Shown: positions 1 to 8,319, counted from the first letter of the stretch. The stretch: DNA of 33,834 nucleotides from UBA9414 sp958446945 (GCA_958446945.1 CAUCYJ010000005.1:1-33834), one strand, 5' to 3'. Made by a program: numbers and translations. The notes: generated by a model not told the origin, from the letters alone.

Positions 1-80
1 CGGACTATGAAGCGGGAAATATTGACATTGAATTTATTGAACATATGCAGTCTCAGAGAGAAGCGCAGCTGTCACAATAA
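1..80 (+). CDS. accC: Acetyl-CoA carboxylase biotin carboxylase subunit, C-terminal tail (partial)
   Basis: Only the last 25 codons are in the window; the reading frame enters at base 3 and stops at TAA 78-80. The tail contains DYEAGNIDIEFIE, which resembles the end of bacterial AccC proteins. AccC carboxylates biotin on the BCCP carrier in the first half-reaction of malonyl-CoA synthesis. The next gene, 52 bases on, encodes the carboxyltransferase of the same enzyme, which strongly supports the call. The catalytic ATP-grasp part lies outside the window and cannot be checked. Confidence 0.72.
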   Translation, partial: DYEAGNIDIEFIEHMQSQREAQLSQ

Positions 81-132
81 AAGGCTTTGATTGAAAAAAC
101 TTGAGACTGTCGGAAAGTGGTAGGAAAAGCAG

Positions 133-1860
133 ATGAATTTGAAAGAAGTATTTCAGAAAAGAAAGAATCACCTTGCTGTGAAAAAACTTTCGAAAGAAAT
201 AAATGAATGTGGAAGAACAGATGGGAAACCGGAAGTTCCGGATGGTCTGTTGAAAAAATGTAATTTTTGTAAGGCTGCTATTCTGGCAGAGGAAGTGCGG
301 CAGAATAACTATATTTGTCCGGAATGTCACGGATATTTCCGAATGCATGCCAATCGCAGAATTGAGATGATTGCTGATGAAGGAAGTTTTGAAGAATGGG
401 ATGAAAAACTTTCAACAGTAAATCCACTTGGGTATAAAGGATATGAGGAAAAGATTGACTCGCTTCAGGAAAAGACGGGACTGAATGAAGCAATTGTAAT
501 TGGGAAGGCACGGATTCATGGAGAAGAGACTGTTCTTGGAGTTTGTGACGGAAGATTTCTGATGGCGAGCATGGGGCATATTGTAGGTGAAAAAATTACA
601 AGAGCGGTAGAGAGAGCTACAAAGGAACGACTCCCGGTAATTTTATTTGCCTGCTCCGGCGGCGCCAGAATGCAGGAGGGCATGGTCTCATTGATGCAGA
701 TGTCTAAGACGGCAGCAGCATTGCGAAGACACAGTGATGAAGGAAATCTATATATTTCGGTGCTGACAGATCCGACAACAGGAGGAGTAACTGCAAGTTT
801 TGCAATGCTTGGAGATATTATTCTGGCAGAACCAAATGCATTGATTGGTTTTGCGGGGCCACGTGTTATTGAACAGACGATTGGCCAGAAACTGCCGAAA
901 GGATTTCAGAGATCAGAATTCCTTCTGGAACATGGATTTATTGATTGTATCGCAGAGCGAGGAGAAATGAAAGAACTTCTTGGAAAACTTCTGAGATTGC
1001 ATAAAGCCTGTCCGAAAGAAGCAGAAGAAATAATTGCAATGTCAGAAGAGAAAAAAATAAGGGCGGTGCATTCCGGCAAAAAAACACCGTGGGAAAAGGT
1101 GCTTGCGTCCAGGGCAAAGGAGCGCCCATCAGGTTCGGTGTATATTCGTAGTTTGTTCACTGATTTTGTCGAGATGCACGGGGATCGTTATTTTGGCGAT
1201 GATAAGGCGATTTTGGCAGGAATTGCTTCTTTTGAAGGAAAACCGGTAACAGTAATTGCCCAGGAAAAAGGAAATTCAACAAAAGAAAATATTGCACATA
1301 ATTTTGGCATGGCATCACCGGAAGGCTATCGGAAAGCGCTTCGAATGATGAAGCAGGCAGAAAAATTCGGCCGTCCGGTTATTTGTTTTGTAGATACGCC
1401 CGGCGCCTTTTGCGGCATTGAAGCAGAAGAGCGGGGGCAGGGAGAAGCGATTGCCAGAAATCTGTTTGAAATGGCAGGGTTGAAAGTGCCGGTTCTAACA
1501 ATTGTGACCGGAGAAGGCGGGAGCGGAGGAGCGCTTGCGCTTGCGTCCGGCGATGAAGTATGGATGTTGGAGAATGCAGTATATTCGATCTTATCACCGG
1601 AAGGTTTTGCAGCAATTTTGTGGAAAGACAGTAAACGGGCAAAAGAGGCTGCTAAAGTGATGAAGCTTACGGCAGAAGAGCTAAAAGAGATGGGAATGAT
1701 TGAACAGATCATTGATGAGCCGGAAGTATTGACGGGAGAAAATGTAGAACTGGTTTGCGAGATACTAAGAGAAGAAATGAATAAATTTCTTGTAAAATAT
1801 AGCAATTTGGATGTAGAGAAACTTTTAGAACAGAGATATGAGAGATTTCGAAAGTTTTAA
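133..1860 (+). CDS. accDA: Fused acetyl-CoA carboxylase carboxyltransferase, beta (AccD) and alpha (AccA) in one chain
   Basis: This 575-residue protein transfers the carboxyl group from carboxybiotin to acetyl-CoA, giving malonyl-CoA for fatty acid synthesis in the cytoplasm. Residues about 1-285 are AccD: a four-cysteine zinc ribbon (C43, C46, C62, C65) is followed by the crotonase-like core with ACSGGARMQEG and DPTTGGV. Residues about 310-575 are AccA, with RSLFTDFVEMHGDR, ETPGAF-like VDTPGAF and GEGGSGGALA. In E. coli the two are separate subunits. The order beta then alpha in one ORF is a known arrangement in some Clostridia and Actinobacteria. The start ATG follows AGGAAAAG. It sits behind accC and 16 bases before a FabK-like gene, so it belongs to the distal part of a fab/acc operon. 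No frameshift or missing metal ligand is seen. Confidence 0.95.
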   Translation: MNLKEVFQKRKNHLAVKKLSKEINECGRTDGKPEVPDGLLKKCNFCKAAILAEEVRQNNYICPECHGYFRMHANRRIEMIADEGSFEEWDEKLSTVNPLGYKGYEEKIDSLQEKTGLNEAIVIGKARIHGEETVLGVCDGRFLMASMGHIVGEKITRAVERATKERLPVILFACSGGARMQEGMVSLMQMSKTAAALRRHSDEGNLYISVLTDPTTGGVTASFAMLGDIILAEPNALIGFAGPRVIEQTIGQKLPKGFQRSEFLLEHGFIDCIAERGEMKELLGKLLRLHKACPKEAEEIIAMSEEKKIRAVHSGKKTPWEKVLASRAKERPSGSVYIRSLFTDFVEMHGDRYFGDDKAILAGIASFEGKPVTVIAQEKGNSTKENIAHNFGMASPEGYRKALRMMKQAEKFGRPVICFVDTPGAFCGIEAEERGQGEAIARNLFEMAGLKVPVLTIVTGEGGSGGALALASGDEVWMLENAVYSILSPEGFAAILWKDSKRAKEAAKVMKLTAEELKEMGMIEQIIDEPEVLTGENVELVCEILREEMNKFLVKYSNLDVEKLLEQRYERFRKF

Positions 1861-1876
1861 CAGCGGAGGTAAGTGT

Positions 1877-2938
1877 ATGAACAGAGGAGAACCGTGGAAA
1901 CTTGGAGAGCGGTCAGTGAAATATCCCCTTCTTCAAGGTGGAATGGGAATCGGAATTAGCCTTGGAGGGCTTGCCGGAGCTGTTGCGAAAGAAGGCGGTG
2001 TAGGAATTATTTCTGCGGCGCAGATTGGATTTCGGGAACCGGATTTTGACAGCAATCCGTTGGAAGCAAATCTCAGGGCCATGGAAAAAGAGTATACGAA
2101 GGCAAGGGAGATAGCACCGGATGGGATCATTGGATTTAATATTATGATGGCGATGAATCACTGCGAAGCCTATGTGAAAAAGGCAGTTGAGATTGGAGCG
2201 GATCTGATTGTATCCGGCGCAGGTCTTCCGACAGAGCTTCCCGCGTGGGCGAAGGATTCAGCGAACAAAACGATGCTTGCCCCGATTGTATCAACGGAGA
2301 AAGCGGCAAAGGTCATTTTGAAGTACTGGTGGAAAAAACATCATGTTGTTCCGGAACTTTTGATCATAGAAGGTCCGCAGGCAGGAGGGCATCTTGGATT
2401 TTCTGAAGCACAGCTTAGAGAACTGGAGCAGGAAGATTATAGAAATGAGATCCGAAAAATCCTGGGTGTAGTAAAAAGCTATGAAGAAGTGTCGGGATGC
2501 CGGATTATGACAGCGGTAGGCGGTGGAATTGATACGAAAGAAAAAGCAGATAGTGTTTTTGAACTCGGTGCAGATGCGATTCAAGTAGCAACCCGCTTTG
2601 TAACAACAGAAGAATGCGATGCGGATCAACGATATAAGGAGGCTTATCTGAAAGCAGGAAAAGAAGATATTGTGATTGTAAAAAGTCCGGTAGGGATGCC
2701 GGGAAGAGCAATTTTAAATCCATTTATGAAAAGAGTCATTGCCGGTGAAAAGATTTCTCATAGATGTCACGGATGTCTTCACGGGTGTCAGCCACAGCAG
2801 ATTCCGTACTGTATCACAGATGCATTGATCCATGCTGTGAAAGGAGAGACAGATGAGGGACTGCTCTTTTGTGGTGCCAAAGCCTGGAAAGCCACACGAA
2901 TAGAAACCGTAAAAGAAGTCATTGAATCTTTTTTCTAA
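1877..2938 (+). CDS. NAD(P)H-dependent flavin oxidoreductase, FabK / nitronate monooxygenase family
   Basis: This 353-residue TIM-barrel FMN enzyme has the family landmarks: an N-terminal QGGMGIGIS loop (20-28), the EGPQAGGHLGF segment with the conserved histidine H172, the GGGID phosphate loop (215-219) and GADAIQVATRF (231-241). FabK proteins reduce enoyl-ACP in fatty acid elongation; nitronate monooxygenases share the fold and the histidine, so sequence alone does not separate them. Position directly after accDA in a fatty-acid operon favours an enoyl-ACP reductase or a related lipid role. A cysteine cluster near the C-terminus (C297, C300, C304, C312) is extra to classic FabK. The start is set by CGGAGGT six bases before ATG 1877. 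An in-frame ATG at 1838 would overlap accDA and lacks a good ribosome site. Confidence 0.85.
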   Translation: MNRGEPWKLGERSVKYPLLQGGMGIGISLGGLAGAVAKEGGVGIISAAQIGFREPDFDSNPLEANLRAMEKEYTKAREIAPDGIIGFNIMMAMNHCEAYVKKAVEIGADLIVSGAGLPTELPAWAKDSANKTMLAPIVSTEKAAKVILKYWWKKHHVVPELLIIEGPQAGGHLGFSEAQLRELEQEDYRNEIRKILGVVKSYEEVSGCRIMTAVGGGIDTKEKADSVFELGADAIQVATRFVTTEECDADQRYKEAYLKAGKEDIVIVKSPVGMPGRAILNPFMKRVIAGEKISHRCHGCLHGCQPQQIPYCITDALIHAVKGETDEGLLFCGAKAWKATRIETVKEVIESFF

Positions 2939-2949
2939 ATCCGTATAAT
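2922..2949 (+). promoter_or_regulatory. Sigma-A-type promoter for the MarR gene
   Basis: TTGAAT (2922-2927), a 16-base spacer and a perfect TATAAT (2944-2949). The -35 box lies inside the last codons of the flavoenzyme gene. It gives the regulator its own start point at about 2956, separate from the upstream operon. Confidence 0.6.
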
Positions 2950-3002
2950 AGAAATAAGAAAAGGATTTACAGAAACGATAAGACAATGCGGGAGATGGCG
3001 AA

Positions 3003-3443
3003 ATGAGTGCATACGAGACGATCAATGATATACTGGTACATTTGTTTAATGAAATATGGGAATTAGAAGAGAAAGCAATCATTACAAAGGAATTTGAAGA
3101 TATTACGAATAATGATATGCATGTCATTGAGGCCATTGGACTAGGTGAAGGCAATAATATGTCGACGATTGCAAGAAAGCTGAATGTAACGGTCGGAACA
3201 TTGACAACAGCGATGAACAGTCTCGTAAATAAAAAATATGTTGTCAGGAGACGAAGTGAGAAAGACCGACGTGTCGTATACGTCAGCCTGACGGAAAAGG
3301 GAGAGAAGGCTTACCGTCATCACGAGGAATTTCATCACCAGATGACTCAGGCGGTGCTTGATAAACTTGGGGAAGAGGAACTTCCGGTGCTGATGAAGAC
3401 GCTGGAAGGGCTGTCAGAATTTTTCAGAAGTTATAAGGCATAG
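3003..3443 (+). CDS. MarR-family transcriptional regulator, possibly FabT-like
   Basis: This 146-residue protein has the MarR winged-helix layout: N-terminal dimer helix, helix-turn-helix around residues 45-80 (MSTIARKLNVTVGTLTTAMNSLV), and a wing with the family signature RRRSEKDRRVVYVSLTEKG (about 80-98). MarR proteins are dimeric DNA-binding repressors. FabT, a member of this family, controls fatty-acid genes in streptococci and lies next to fab genes there. Here the gene directly follows acc and FabK-like genes, so a lipid-regulatory role is a reasonable inference. No convincing FabT-type palindrome was identified by eye upstream of accDA. Start ATG 3003 follows GGGAGATGG. Confidence 0.85.
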   Translation: MSAYETINDILVHLFNEIWELEEKAIITKEFEDITNNDMHVIEAIGLGEGNNMSTIARKLNVTVGTLTTAMNSLVNKKYVVRRRSEKDRRVVYVSLTEKGEKAYRHHEEFHHQMTQAVLDKLGEEELPVLMKTLEGLSEFFRSYKA

Positions 3444-3506
3444 TGTATTAGGAATCAGATCTTATGCAGTAATGTAAAGCCCGGAATATGGAAAAGGAGA
3501 AAAAAG

Positions 3507-4106
3507 ATGACGGCAGAGAACGAGAGATTGCAAAAGCAGATTGCATTTATAAAAGAGATTGATAAAGTAAAGAGTATTTTTCGTCAGACATATCTGGCAG
3601 ACGGCACACGAAAGGAGAATGATGCAGAACATTCCTGGCACATTGCATTGATGGCAGTGCTTTTGAAAGAATACGTATCAGAGGATGTGGATGTGGCGAA
3701 AGTTATGACAATGGTGCTGATCCATGATCTGGTAGAAATTGATGCCGGAGATACATATGCTTATGACAGTGAAGGCGCTAAGTCCAAGCGAGAGAGAGAA
3801 GTGAAGGCGGCAGATAGGATATTTGGAATCCTGCCGGAAGATCAGGGTATGTACTTCCGGGAACTCTGGGAGGAATTTGAAGCTTACGAGACGCCGGACG
3901 CCAAGTATGCACATTTGCTTGATAATTTTCAGCCGCTGCTGTTAAATGATGCGTCAGGAGGAAGAAGCTGGAACGAGCATGGAGTTCATAAGAGCCAGAT
4001 TTATAAAAGAAACGAAAAAGTTCAGGAGACATCGGAGGAGATCTGGAATACGATTCAAGAGGTTGTAGAATCTCATATTGCTAAAGGAAATATCATTGAG
4101 AAATAA
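3507..4106 (+). CDS. HD-domain phosphohydrolase, YfbR-like (5'-deoxynucleotidase family)
   Basis: The 199-residue protein carries the YfbR/HDDC2-type signature RKENDAEHSWH (H42, H45) followed by IHDLVEIDAGDT (H73, D74) and a later aspartate in LLDNFQPLLLND. These give the H...HD...D metal site of HD phosphohydrolases. Characterised relatives remove phosphate from deoxynucleoside 5'-monophosphates in the cytoplasm; the exact substrate here is not visible in sequence. It follows the MarR gene by 63 bases with its own strong site AAAGGAG and is closed by a strong terminator, so it may be co-transcribed with marR. Length is close to the family norm. Confidence 0.82.
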   Translation: MTAENERLQKQIAFIKEIDKVKSIFRQTYLADGTRKENDAEHSWHIALMAVLLKEYVSEDVDVAKVMTMVLIHDLVEIDAGDTYAYDSEGAKSKREREVKAADRIFGILPEDQGMYFRELWEEFEAYETPDAKYAHLLDNFQPLLLNDASGGRSWNEHGVHKSQIYKRNEKVQETSEEIWNTIQEVVESHIAKGNIIEK

Positions 4107-4119
4107 AATAATAAAATAC

Positions 4120-4183
4120 TCCCCGAAAAGAGGCGCAGATAAAATCCTAAGAACTGCGGAAGCTCTTTTCGGGGATGTTTTTT
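4120..4183. terminator. Bidirectional rho-independent terminator between the HD gene and the binding-protein gene
   Basis: A perfect 13-bp stem (TCCCCGAAAAGAG at 4120-4132, CTCTTTTCGGGGA at 4163-4175) has an inner CGCAG/CTGCG helix and is followed on the plus strand by TGTTTTTTG. On the minus strand the other flank is rich in T runs. It serves both convergent genes. Confidence 0.9.
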
Positions 4184-4209
4184 GTAAAGGGGTAAATTTA
4201 GCGGGAAGA

Positions 4210-5337
4210 TTACTTTGTTCCAATCGTTCCATTATAAAGTTGCTGAAGCTGTTCCTCTGTCAGATCTACATGGTAGAAAAGACTGAAGAATTCTCTTACA
4301 GCATCGTCTGCATCAAAGTTGAGATATTCCGGATAGAGGAGACCGGATAACCAGCGGATACCAATGATACGGTTAGGACCGGCTGGGCGGTCAATCCAGT
4401 TAAATGGTGCATTTGGAATCCCATACACTTTCCCTTCCTGAACTGCTTTTAAAGATGCAAGGTTCGGATTGTTTAAAATTGCATTGGCAGCGGAATGTCC
4501 GCTCAAGCTGGCTTTTGGTTCTCCGACTACTGCGATGACATCCGGATTCCATGCAAGAAGCTGCTCGGCAGAAATCTGGACACGGGAACCGTCCCCGAGT
4601 TCTAAGTCGGCAACATTTTCAGCTTTTACAAGGTCAATCAGCTGTGCATGATCAGATCCTTTTGGAGCTGTTTCAAGAGAGTCTTCTCCGTTTCCGTAAT
4701 AGAGGCGGACTTTTTTATCTTCTGGGATTTCCATTGCGTCAATATCGTTAAATGTTTTTTCAGCATACGCAGCAAGCTTTTCAGCCTGGTCACTTACATC
4801 AAATAATTCTCCCATAAAACGATATGCATCAGGAGCTGCTTTTAAATCATCATCGACTGCGATGACTGGAATACCGAGCTGTTCGGAAAGACTATCACAG
4901 TCAGAAATCATGGCATCATTAATTGTTCCGACATTTAGAGCAATATCAGGGCCGGCTGCAATCACAGCTTCATAGTTGACAGAATCACCCATACCAAAAT
5001 TCGGAAGAGTGTGATATTTTTCAAGGATGACACTTTTTTCTATTTCATTTAGATCATAATTCCATCCAAGGAGTAAGTCCGGCACAAGCGTGTATAAATA
5101 AATTGCAGCAGCAGGACCGGTAGAAAATACAGATGTTATTTTGGCAGGAACAGTTACTTTACGTCCGGCCATATCGGTAATTTCTCTTGAAGTATCCTGC
5201 GAAGCTTCCTGTTGTTTTGAAGCGTCGGTTTTTGGCTTAGATGTGCCTTTTGCAGGCTTTCCGGAACAGCCTGCAAGTGTACTGAATGTCAGGACAAGCA
5301 CGAGAAGTGCTGCCAGAATCTGTTTCGTATGTTTCAT
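4210..5337 (-). CDS. ABC transporter substrate-binding lipoprotein, FecB/BtuF-type (metal chelate)
   Basis: This 375-residue protein begins with a lipoprotein signal: K-containing N-terminus, hydrophobic stretch and lipobox LAGC with the lipidated cysteine at C24. A low-complexity linker then leads into a periplasmic-binding fold typical of cluster A-II proteins (ITDMAGRKVTVPAKI, GPDIALNVG, WNPDVIAVVG). Such proteins bind ferric siderophores, cobalamin, haem or, in the MolA group, molybdate. The LVPDLLLGWN and IDRPAGPNRIIGIRWL segments suggest a subgroup other than classic siderophore binders, but I cannot assign the ligand. The gene is divergent from the permease-ATPase pair, 186 bases away, with which it must work. 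The start has GGAAGGAG in front. Confidence 0.88.
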   Translation of the reverse strand: MKHTKQILAALLVLVLTFSTLAGCSGKPAKGTSKPKTDASKQQEASQDTSREITDMAGRKVTVPAKITSVFSTGPAAAIYLYTLVPDLLLGWNYDLNEIEKSVILEKYHTLPNFGMGDSVNYEAVIAAGPDIALNVGTINDAMISDCDSLSEQLGIPVIAVDDDLKAAPDAYRFMGELFDVSDQAEKLAAYAEKTFNDIDAMEIPEDKKVRLYYGNGEDSLETAPKGSDHAQLIDLVKAENVADLELGDGSRVQISAEQLLAWNPDVIAVVGEPKASLSGHSAANAILNNPNLASLKAVQEGKVYGIPNAPFNWIDRPAGPNRIIGIRWLSGLLYPEYLNFDADDAVREFFSLFYHVDLTEEQLQQLYNGTIGTK

Positions 5338-5358
5338 ATAATGTCTCTCCTTCCTTGT

Positions 5359-5366
5359 ACCGTTAT
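5359..5366 (-). promoter_or_regulatory. ATAACGGT box overlapping the minus-strand -10 region
   Basis: ACCGTTAT on the plus strand is the exact inverted copy of ATAACGGT at 5453-5460. It sits at the -10/+1 region of the binding-protein promoter, a position where a bound repressor would block transcription. Together the two boxes look like operators for a shared regulator of the divergent locus. Confidence 0.4.
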
Positions 5367-5393
5367 TGTATTTTTCGCATGCTATTCCTGCAA
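5365..5393 (-). promoter_or_regulatory. Promoter of the substrate-binding protein gene
   Basis: Read on the minus strand: TTGCAG (5393-5388), a 17-base spacer, TACAAT (5370-5365). The spacing is ideal and the start point falls about 20 bases upstream of the ATG, just before the ribosome site. Confidence 0.55.
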
Positions 5394-5397
5394 TAAA

Positions 5398-5426
5398 TTG
5401 ACATAAAAATAGTGGTATGTTATACT
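5398..5426 (+). promoter_or_regulatory. Promoter of the permease-ATPase-methyltransferase-NTPase operon
   Basis: A consensus TTGACA (5398-5403), 17-base spacer and TATACT (5421-5426). The expected start near 5433 leaves a leader of about 90 bases that contains the second ATAACGGT box. Confidence 0.7.
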
Positions 5427-5452
5427 CTGAAGAGCGAATAGTTTTTTAAAAC

Positions 5453-5460
5453 ATAACGGT
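5453..5460 (+). promoter_or_regulatory. ATAACGGT box downstream of the plus-strand promoter
   Basis: The exact inverted partner of the box at 5359-5366, about 20 bases after the predicted start point. The ATAACG/CGTTAT core resembles half-sites of ModE-type molybdate regulators, but the full ModE palindrome is absent, so this is only a suggestion. Confidence 0.4.
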
Positions 5461-5523
5461 TTGACTGCATTATAGTATGAGGAAAAGTGCTTGTCAAGTG
5501 TAACTTAAGAGGAGTGTGCAGTG

Positions 5524-6564
5524 ATGCAGGAACTACAAGTAGAAATAGAAAATGAAAAACAGAGACGAAGACGATATCGTGTAATGATGACAGCAATGCT
5601 TCTAAGTCTTGGAATTGTAACTATACTGTCTTTTGGGGTTGGATATTATCCACTATCTCCGTCGCAGGTAGTAGGAGCGTTCCTTTCGGGAATAGGATAT
5701 GAGCAGGAAATTCTGCCACAGGCAGTTACCATTTTCTGGAAGATCAGGTTACCGAGGATTTTGTCAGCTGTGTTTATCGGGGCGTCGCTTTCAGTTGCGG
5801 GGGCGGCATATCAGGGAATGTTTCGAAACCCATTAGTTTCGCCTGATATTCTTGGCGTTTCTTCCGGTGCCAGTTTGGGAGCGGCATTTGCTATTTTGAG
5901 TGGAATGACGAACTGGGGGGTTCAGGTGTCTGCATTTACCGGAGGGATTCTTGCAGTAGCGGCATCTTACTTAATCAGCAGGCGTTCTGCTCACGCCCAG
6001 ACGTTGAGCCTTGTGCTTACCGGTTCTATGATCATGTCACTTTGTAATGCCGGAGTAACGATGATTAAATATGTGGCTGATCCAAATGATGTTCTGCAGC
6101 AAATTACATTCTGGCTCATGGGAAGTCTGACGAAGACAGATCTGAATGCCTTTCGGTGGAGCGCAGTTCCGATGATGATTGGACTTGTACTTATCTTTCT
6201 TCTGCGATGGAGGATTAATTTACTTACACTGGATGAAGAAGAAGCGAAAAGTCTTGGGATTAATATTCGATATTACCGGATTATCTTTATCTTTGCTTCG
6301 ACACTGCTAAGTGCAGCGGCGGTTTGTCTCGGAGGATTGATTGGCTGGGTTGGGCTTATGATTCCGCATATGGCACGAGCACTTGTAGGAGTGGACTATG
6401 GACGACTGATTCCGGCGAGCGCTATGCTTGGGGGAATTTATCTTGTGCTGATGGACGATATTGCAAGATCGCTAATGTCAATGGAGCTTCCGCTTGGCGT
6501 AGTGACGAGTATTATGGGAGCGCCGTTTTTTATTTATCTCATCATTAAACGAAAGGAGCAATAA
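5524..6564 (+). CDS. FecCD-family ABC transporter permease
   Basis: The 346-residue multi-spanning membrane protein has FecCD/BtuC landmarks: RLPRILSAVFIGASLSVAGAAYQGMFRNPLVSPDILGVSSGASLGA near residues 75-120, and GLIGWVGLMIPHMARALVGVDYGRLIPASAMLGG near 270-305, which contains the ATPase-coupling loop. About ten membrane helices are expected. It forms the channel half of an importer with the ATPase that follows six bases later. Two start codons are possible: GTG 5521 and ATG 5524. AGGAG at 5510-5514 suits either, and ATG is preferred. Substrate is a metal or metal chelate and is set by the divergent binding protein. Confidence 0.93.
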   Translation: MQELQVEIENEKQRRRRYRVMMTAMLLSLGIVTILSFGVGYYPLSPSQVVGAFLSGIGYEQEILPQAVTIFWKIRLPRILSAVFIGASLSVAGAAYQGMFRNPLVSPDILGVSSGASLGAAFAILSGMTNWGVQVSAFTGGILAVAASYLISRRSAHAQTLSLVLTGSMIMSLCNAGVTMIKYVADPNDVLQQITFWLMGSLTKTDLNAFRWSAVPMMIGLVLIFLLRWRINLLTLDEEEAKSLGINIRYYRIIFIFASTLLSAAAVCLGGLIGWVGLMIPHMARALVGVDYGRLIPASAMLGGIYLVLMDDIARSLMSMELPLGVVTSIMGAPFFIYLIIKRKEQ

Positions 6565-6569
6565 GATAA

Positions 6570-7364
6570 ATGTTGCTGGAAATCGAGAATGTATACGGAG
6601 GATATGGGCGAAAAGATGTGGTAAGAGGTGTAAGCTGCAGCGCTGCGTGCGGAGAAATCTTATGTCTCCTCGGACCGAATGGCTGCGGAAAGACAACGCT
6701 GTTCAGAATGATGTTAGGTTCTCTGCCGGTGCGGGCAGGACAAATCAGAATTGACGGGCAGGATATCCGCTACCTTTCTCAGAGGCAGCTCGCCAGTCTG
6801 ATTGCCTACATACCGCAGTATCACACACCGGTATTTGCTTATACCGTGTTGGATGTGGTAGTTATGGGAAAAGCAGCACATATTTCAGCCTTTGACACGC
6901 CGGGAGCGAAAGAGCGTGAAGCTGCTTTTGATGCGCTTGAAAAGGTCAATGCAGTTGATCTTGCCAATAAGAAATATACAGATTTGAGCGGAGGCCAGCG
7001 TCAGCTTGTATTGATTGCGAGGGCAATCTGTCAGTCGGCGAAAGTCTTTGTTATGGATGAGCCTGCGGCGAATTTGGATTATGCCAACCATAAACTTTTG
7101 ATGGAGGTTGTGGAAGAACTGGCTGGGAAAGGATATTGTGTCATTATGTCAACGCACAGTCCGGAATATCCTGCATCTGTCGGAAGCAAAGTGCTTATGA
7201 TGAAAGAAGGAAAAGTGGCAGCGTTTGGAGCACCGAATCAGGTGATTACGCCGGAAAATCTGGAGACTGTATATGGCATCGAAATGGATGTGATAACAGT
7301 AACAGATCGTTATGGAACAGTGCGAAAAGTCTGTCTTCCGGTCAAATCACCGATAGATTTATAG
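6570..7364 (+). CDS. FecE/BtuD-type ABC transporter ATPase
   Basis: This 264-residue protein powers the importer in the cytoplasm. Walker A is GPNGCGKTT (35-43), the signature LSGGQRQ is near residue 138, Walker B VFVMDEP near 159, and the H-switch is in MSTHSPE. The extended C-terminal region after residue 215 (VYGIEMDV) is usual for siderophore and cobalamin-type ATPases. Its ribosome site AAAGGAG lies inside the last codons of the permease gene, which points to coupled translation. The methyltransferase gene follows after 19 bases. Confidence 0.93.
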   Translation: MLLEIENVYGGYGRKDVVRGVSCSAACGEILCLLGPNGCGKTTLFRMMLGSLPVRAGQIRIDGQDIRYLSQRQLASLIAYIPQYHTPVFAYTVLDVVVMGKAAHISAFDTPGAKEREAAFDALEKVNAVDLANKKYTDLSGGQRQLVLIARAICQSAKVFVMDEPAANLDYANHKLLMEVVEELAGKGYCVIMSTHSPEYPASVGSKVLMMKEGKVAAFGAPNQVITPENLETVYGIEMDVITVTDRYGTVRKVCLPVKSPIDL

Positions 7365-7383
7365 ATACAGAAGGGAAAGAATT

Positions 7384-8319
7384 GTGGAACGATCAAATGG
7401 CTATGATGAAGAAAGAATAAAAGAAGAAATGCTGTCTTATTTTATGTCCTTACAAGACACAAAAACATTTGGAAGACAGAGGCCTTCTGTTATAAAATGG
7501 AACGAGCGGGCGAATGTGTGGAAAAAAGAACAGAAACGTAATCCGAAAGGAGATGCACGGGCAGCAAGTGCGGTAAGATTTTTAGAGGAGAGGGGAATTC
7601 TCGGAGCAAATAGTCATATTGTAGATATTGGCTGTGGGCCGGGAAGATTTGCAGCAGCATTTGCACGAAAAGCGGAGAGCGTAGTAGGGTTAGATATTTC
7701 TGAAAATATGATTCAAAATGGCAGAGAATATCTTCAAAGTAAAGGAATTACCAATGCGGCACTTCGGATCTGTGATTTTCAGGAGTTAGATATTGACCGG
7801 GAAGGTTACAGAGAAGCATTTGACCTTGTATTTATGTCTATGACACCGGCAGTCCGAGGAGTGGAAGGACTTCGGAAAGCGATAGCAATGAGCAGAGCAT
7901 GGTGCTGTCACATTTCGCATATTAGCTGGGAGAACCACTTGCAGGAGCAGATGATGGAAGATCTTTTTGGAAGAAAAATGGAGCGAAAGTGGATAGGTGC
8001 TTCGTTTTATTCGCTGTTTAATGCACTGTTTTTGATGGGATATCATCCGGAGACAAGCTATGAAAAACGCCATCAGGAGAACTTGGTTCTGGCAGATGAA
8101 GAATATGCCAGGTCAGCTATGGAACATATGCTTCCGAAAGAAGAGGTATCGAAAGAACAGCTTGAAAGAATTCACACATGGCTTTTAGAGCATGCAAATG
8201 AGTCGGGAGAAATCAAAGAAGTGATTGATTATTGTTATGGAAGGATTGTGTGGGATGTGAGACAGAAAGCGATTCGGCCTACTTACCTAAATTTAGAGGG
8301 AGTGAAAAACATATGGTGA
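7384..8319 (+). CDS. Class I SAM-dependent methyltransferase linked to a FecCD importer
   Basis: The 311-residue protein has a Rossmann methyltransferase core: motif I is VDIGCGPGR (80-88), followed by VVGLDIS with the acidic residue that binds the SAM ribose. The N-terminal 60 residues and the C-terminal 130 residues are outside the core and I do not recognise them. The start is GTG 7384 behind AAGGGAAAG. The gene lies in the importer operon and overlaps the NTPase by seven bases, so it is probably made in step with transport. It may modify an imported chelate, its ligand, or a small metabolite. The substrate is unknown and no further claim is supported. Confidence 0.82.
   Translation: MERSNGYDEERIKEEMLSYFMSLQDTKTFGRQRPSVIKWNERANVWKKEQKRNPKGDARAASAVRFLEERGILGANSHIVDIGCGPGRFAAAFARKAESVVGLDISENMIQNGREYLQSKGITNAALRICDFQELDIDREGYREAFDLVFMSMTPAVRGVEGLRKAIAMSRAWCCHISHISWENHLQEQMMEDLFGRKMERKWIGASFYSLFNALFLMGYHPETSYEKRHQENLVLADEEYARSAMEHMLPKEEVSKEQLERIHTWLLEHANESGEIKEVIDYCYGRIVWDVRQKAIRPTYLNLEGVKNIW

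Noticed and set aside
1326..1805. 159-codon antisense ORF across accDA
   Set aside because: It is serine-rich, has no family motif, and lies opposite a strongly conserved coding region.
1838..1876. Longer start for the FabK-like gene at ATG 1838
   Set aside because: It overlaps accDA and has no ribosome site, while ATG 1877 has CGGAGGT at ideal distance.
5359..5460. Confident call of a ModE-regulated molybdate locus
   Set aside because: Only the short ATAACG core matches; the full palindrome and any modE gene are not seen.
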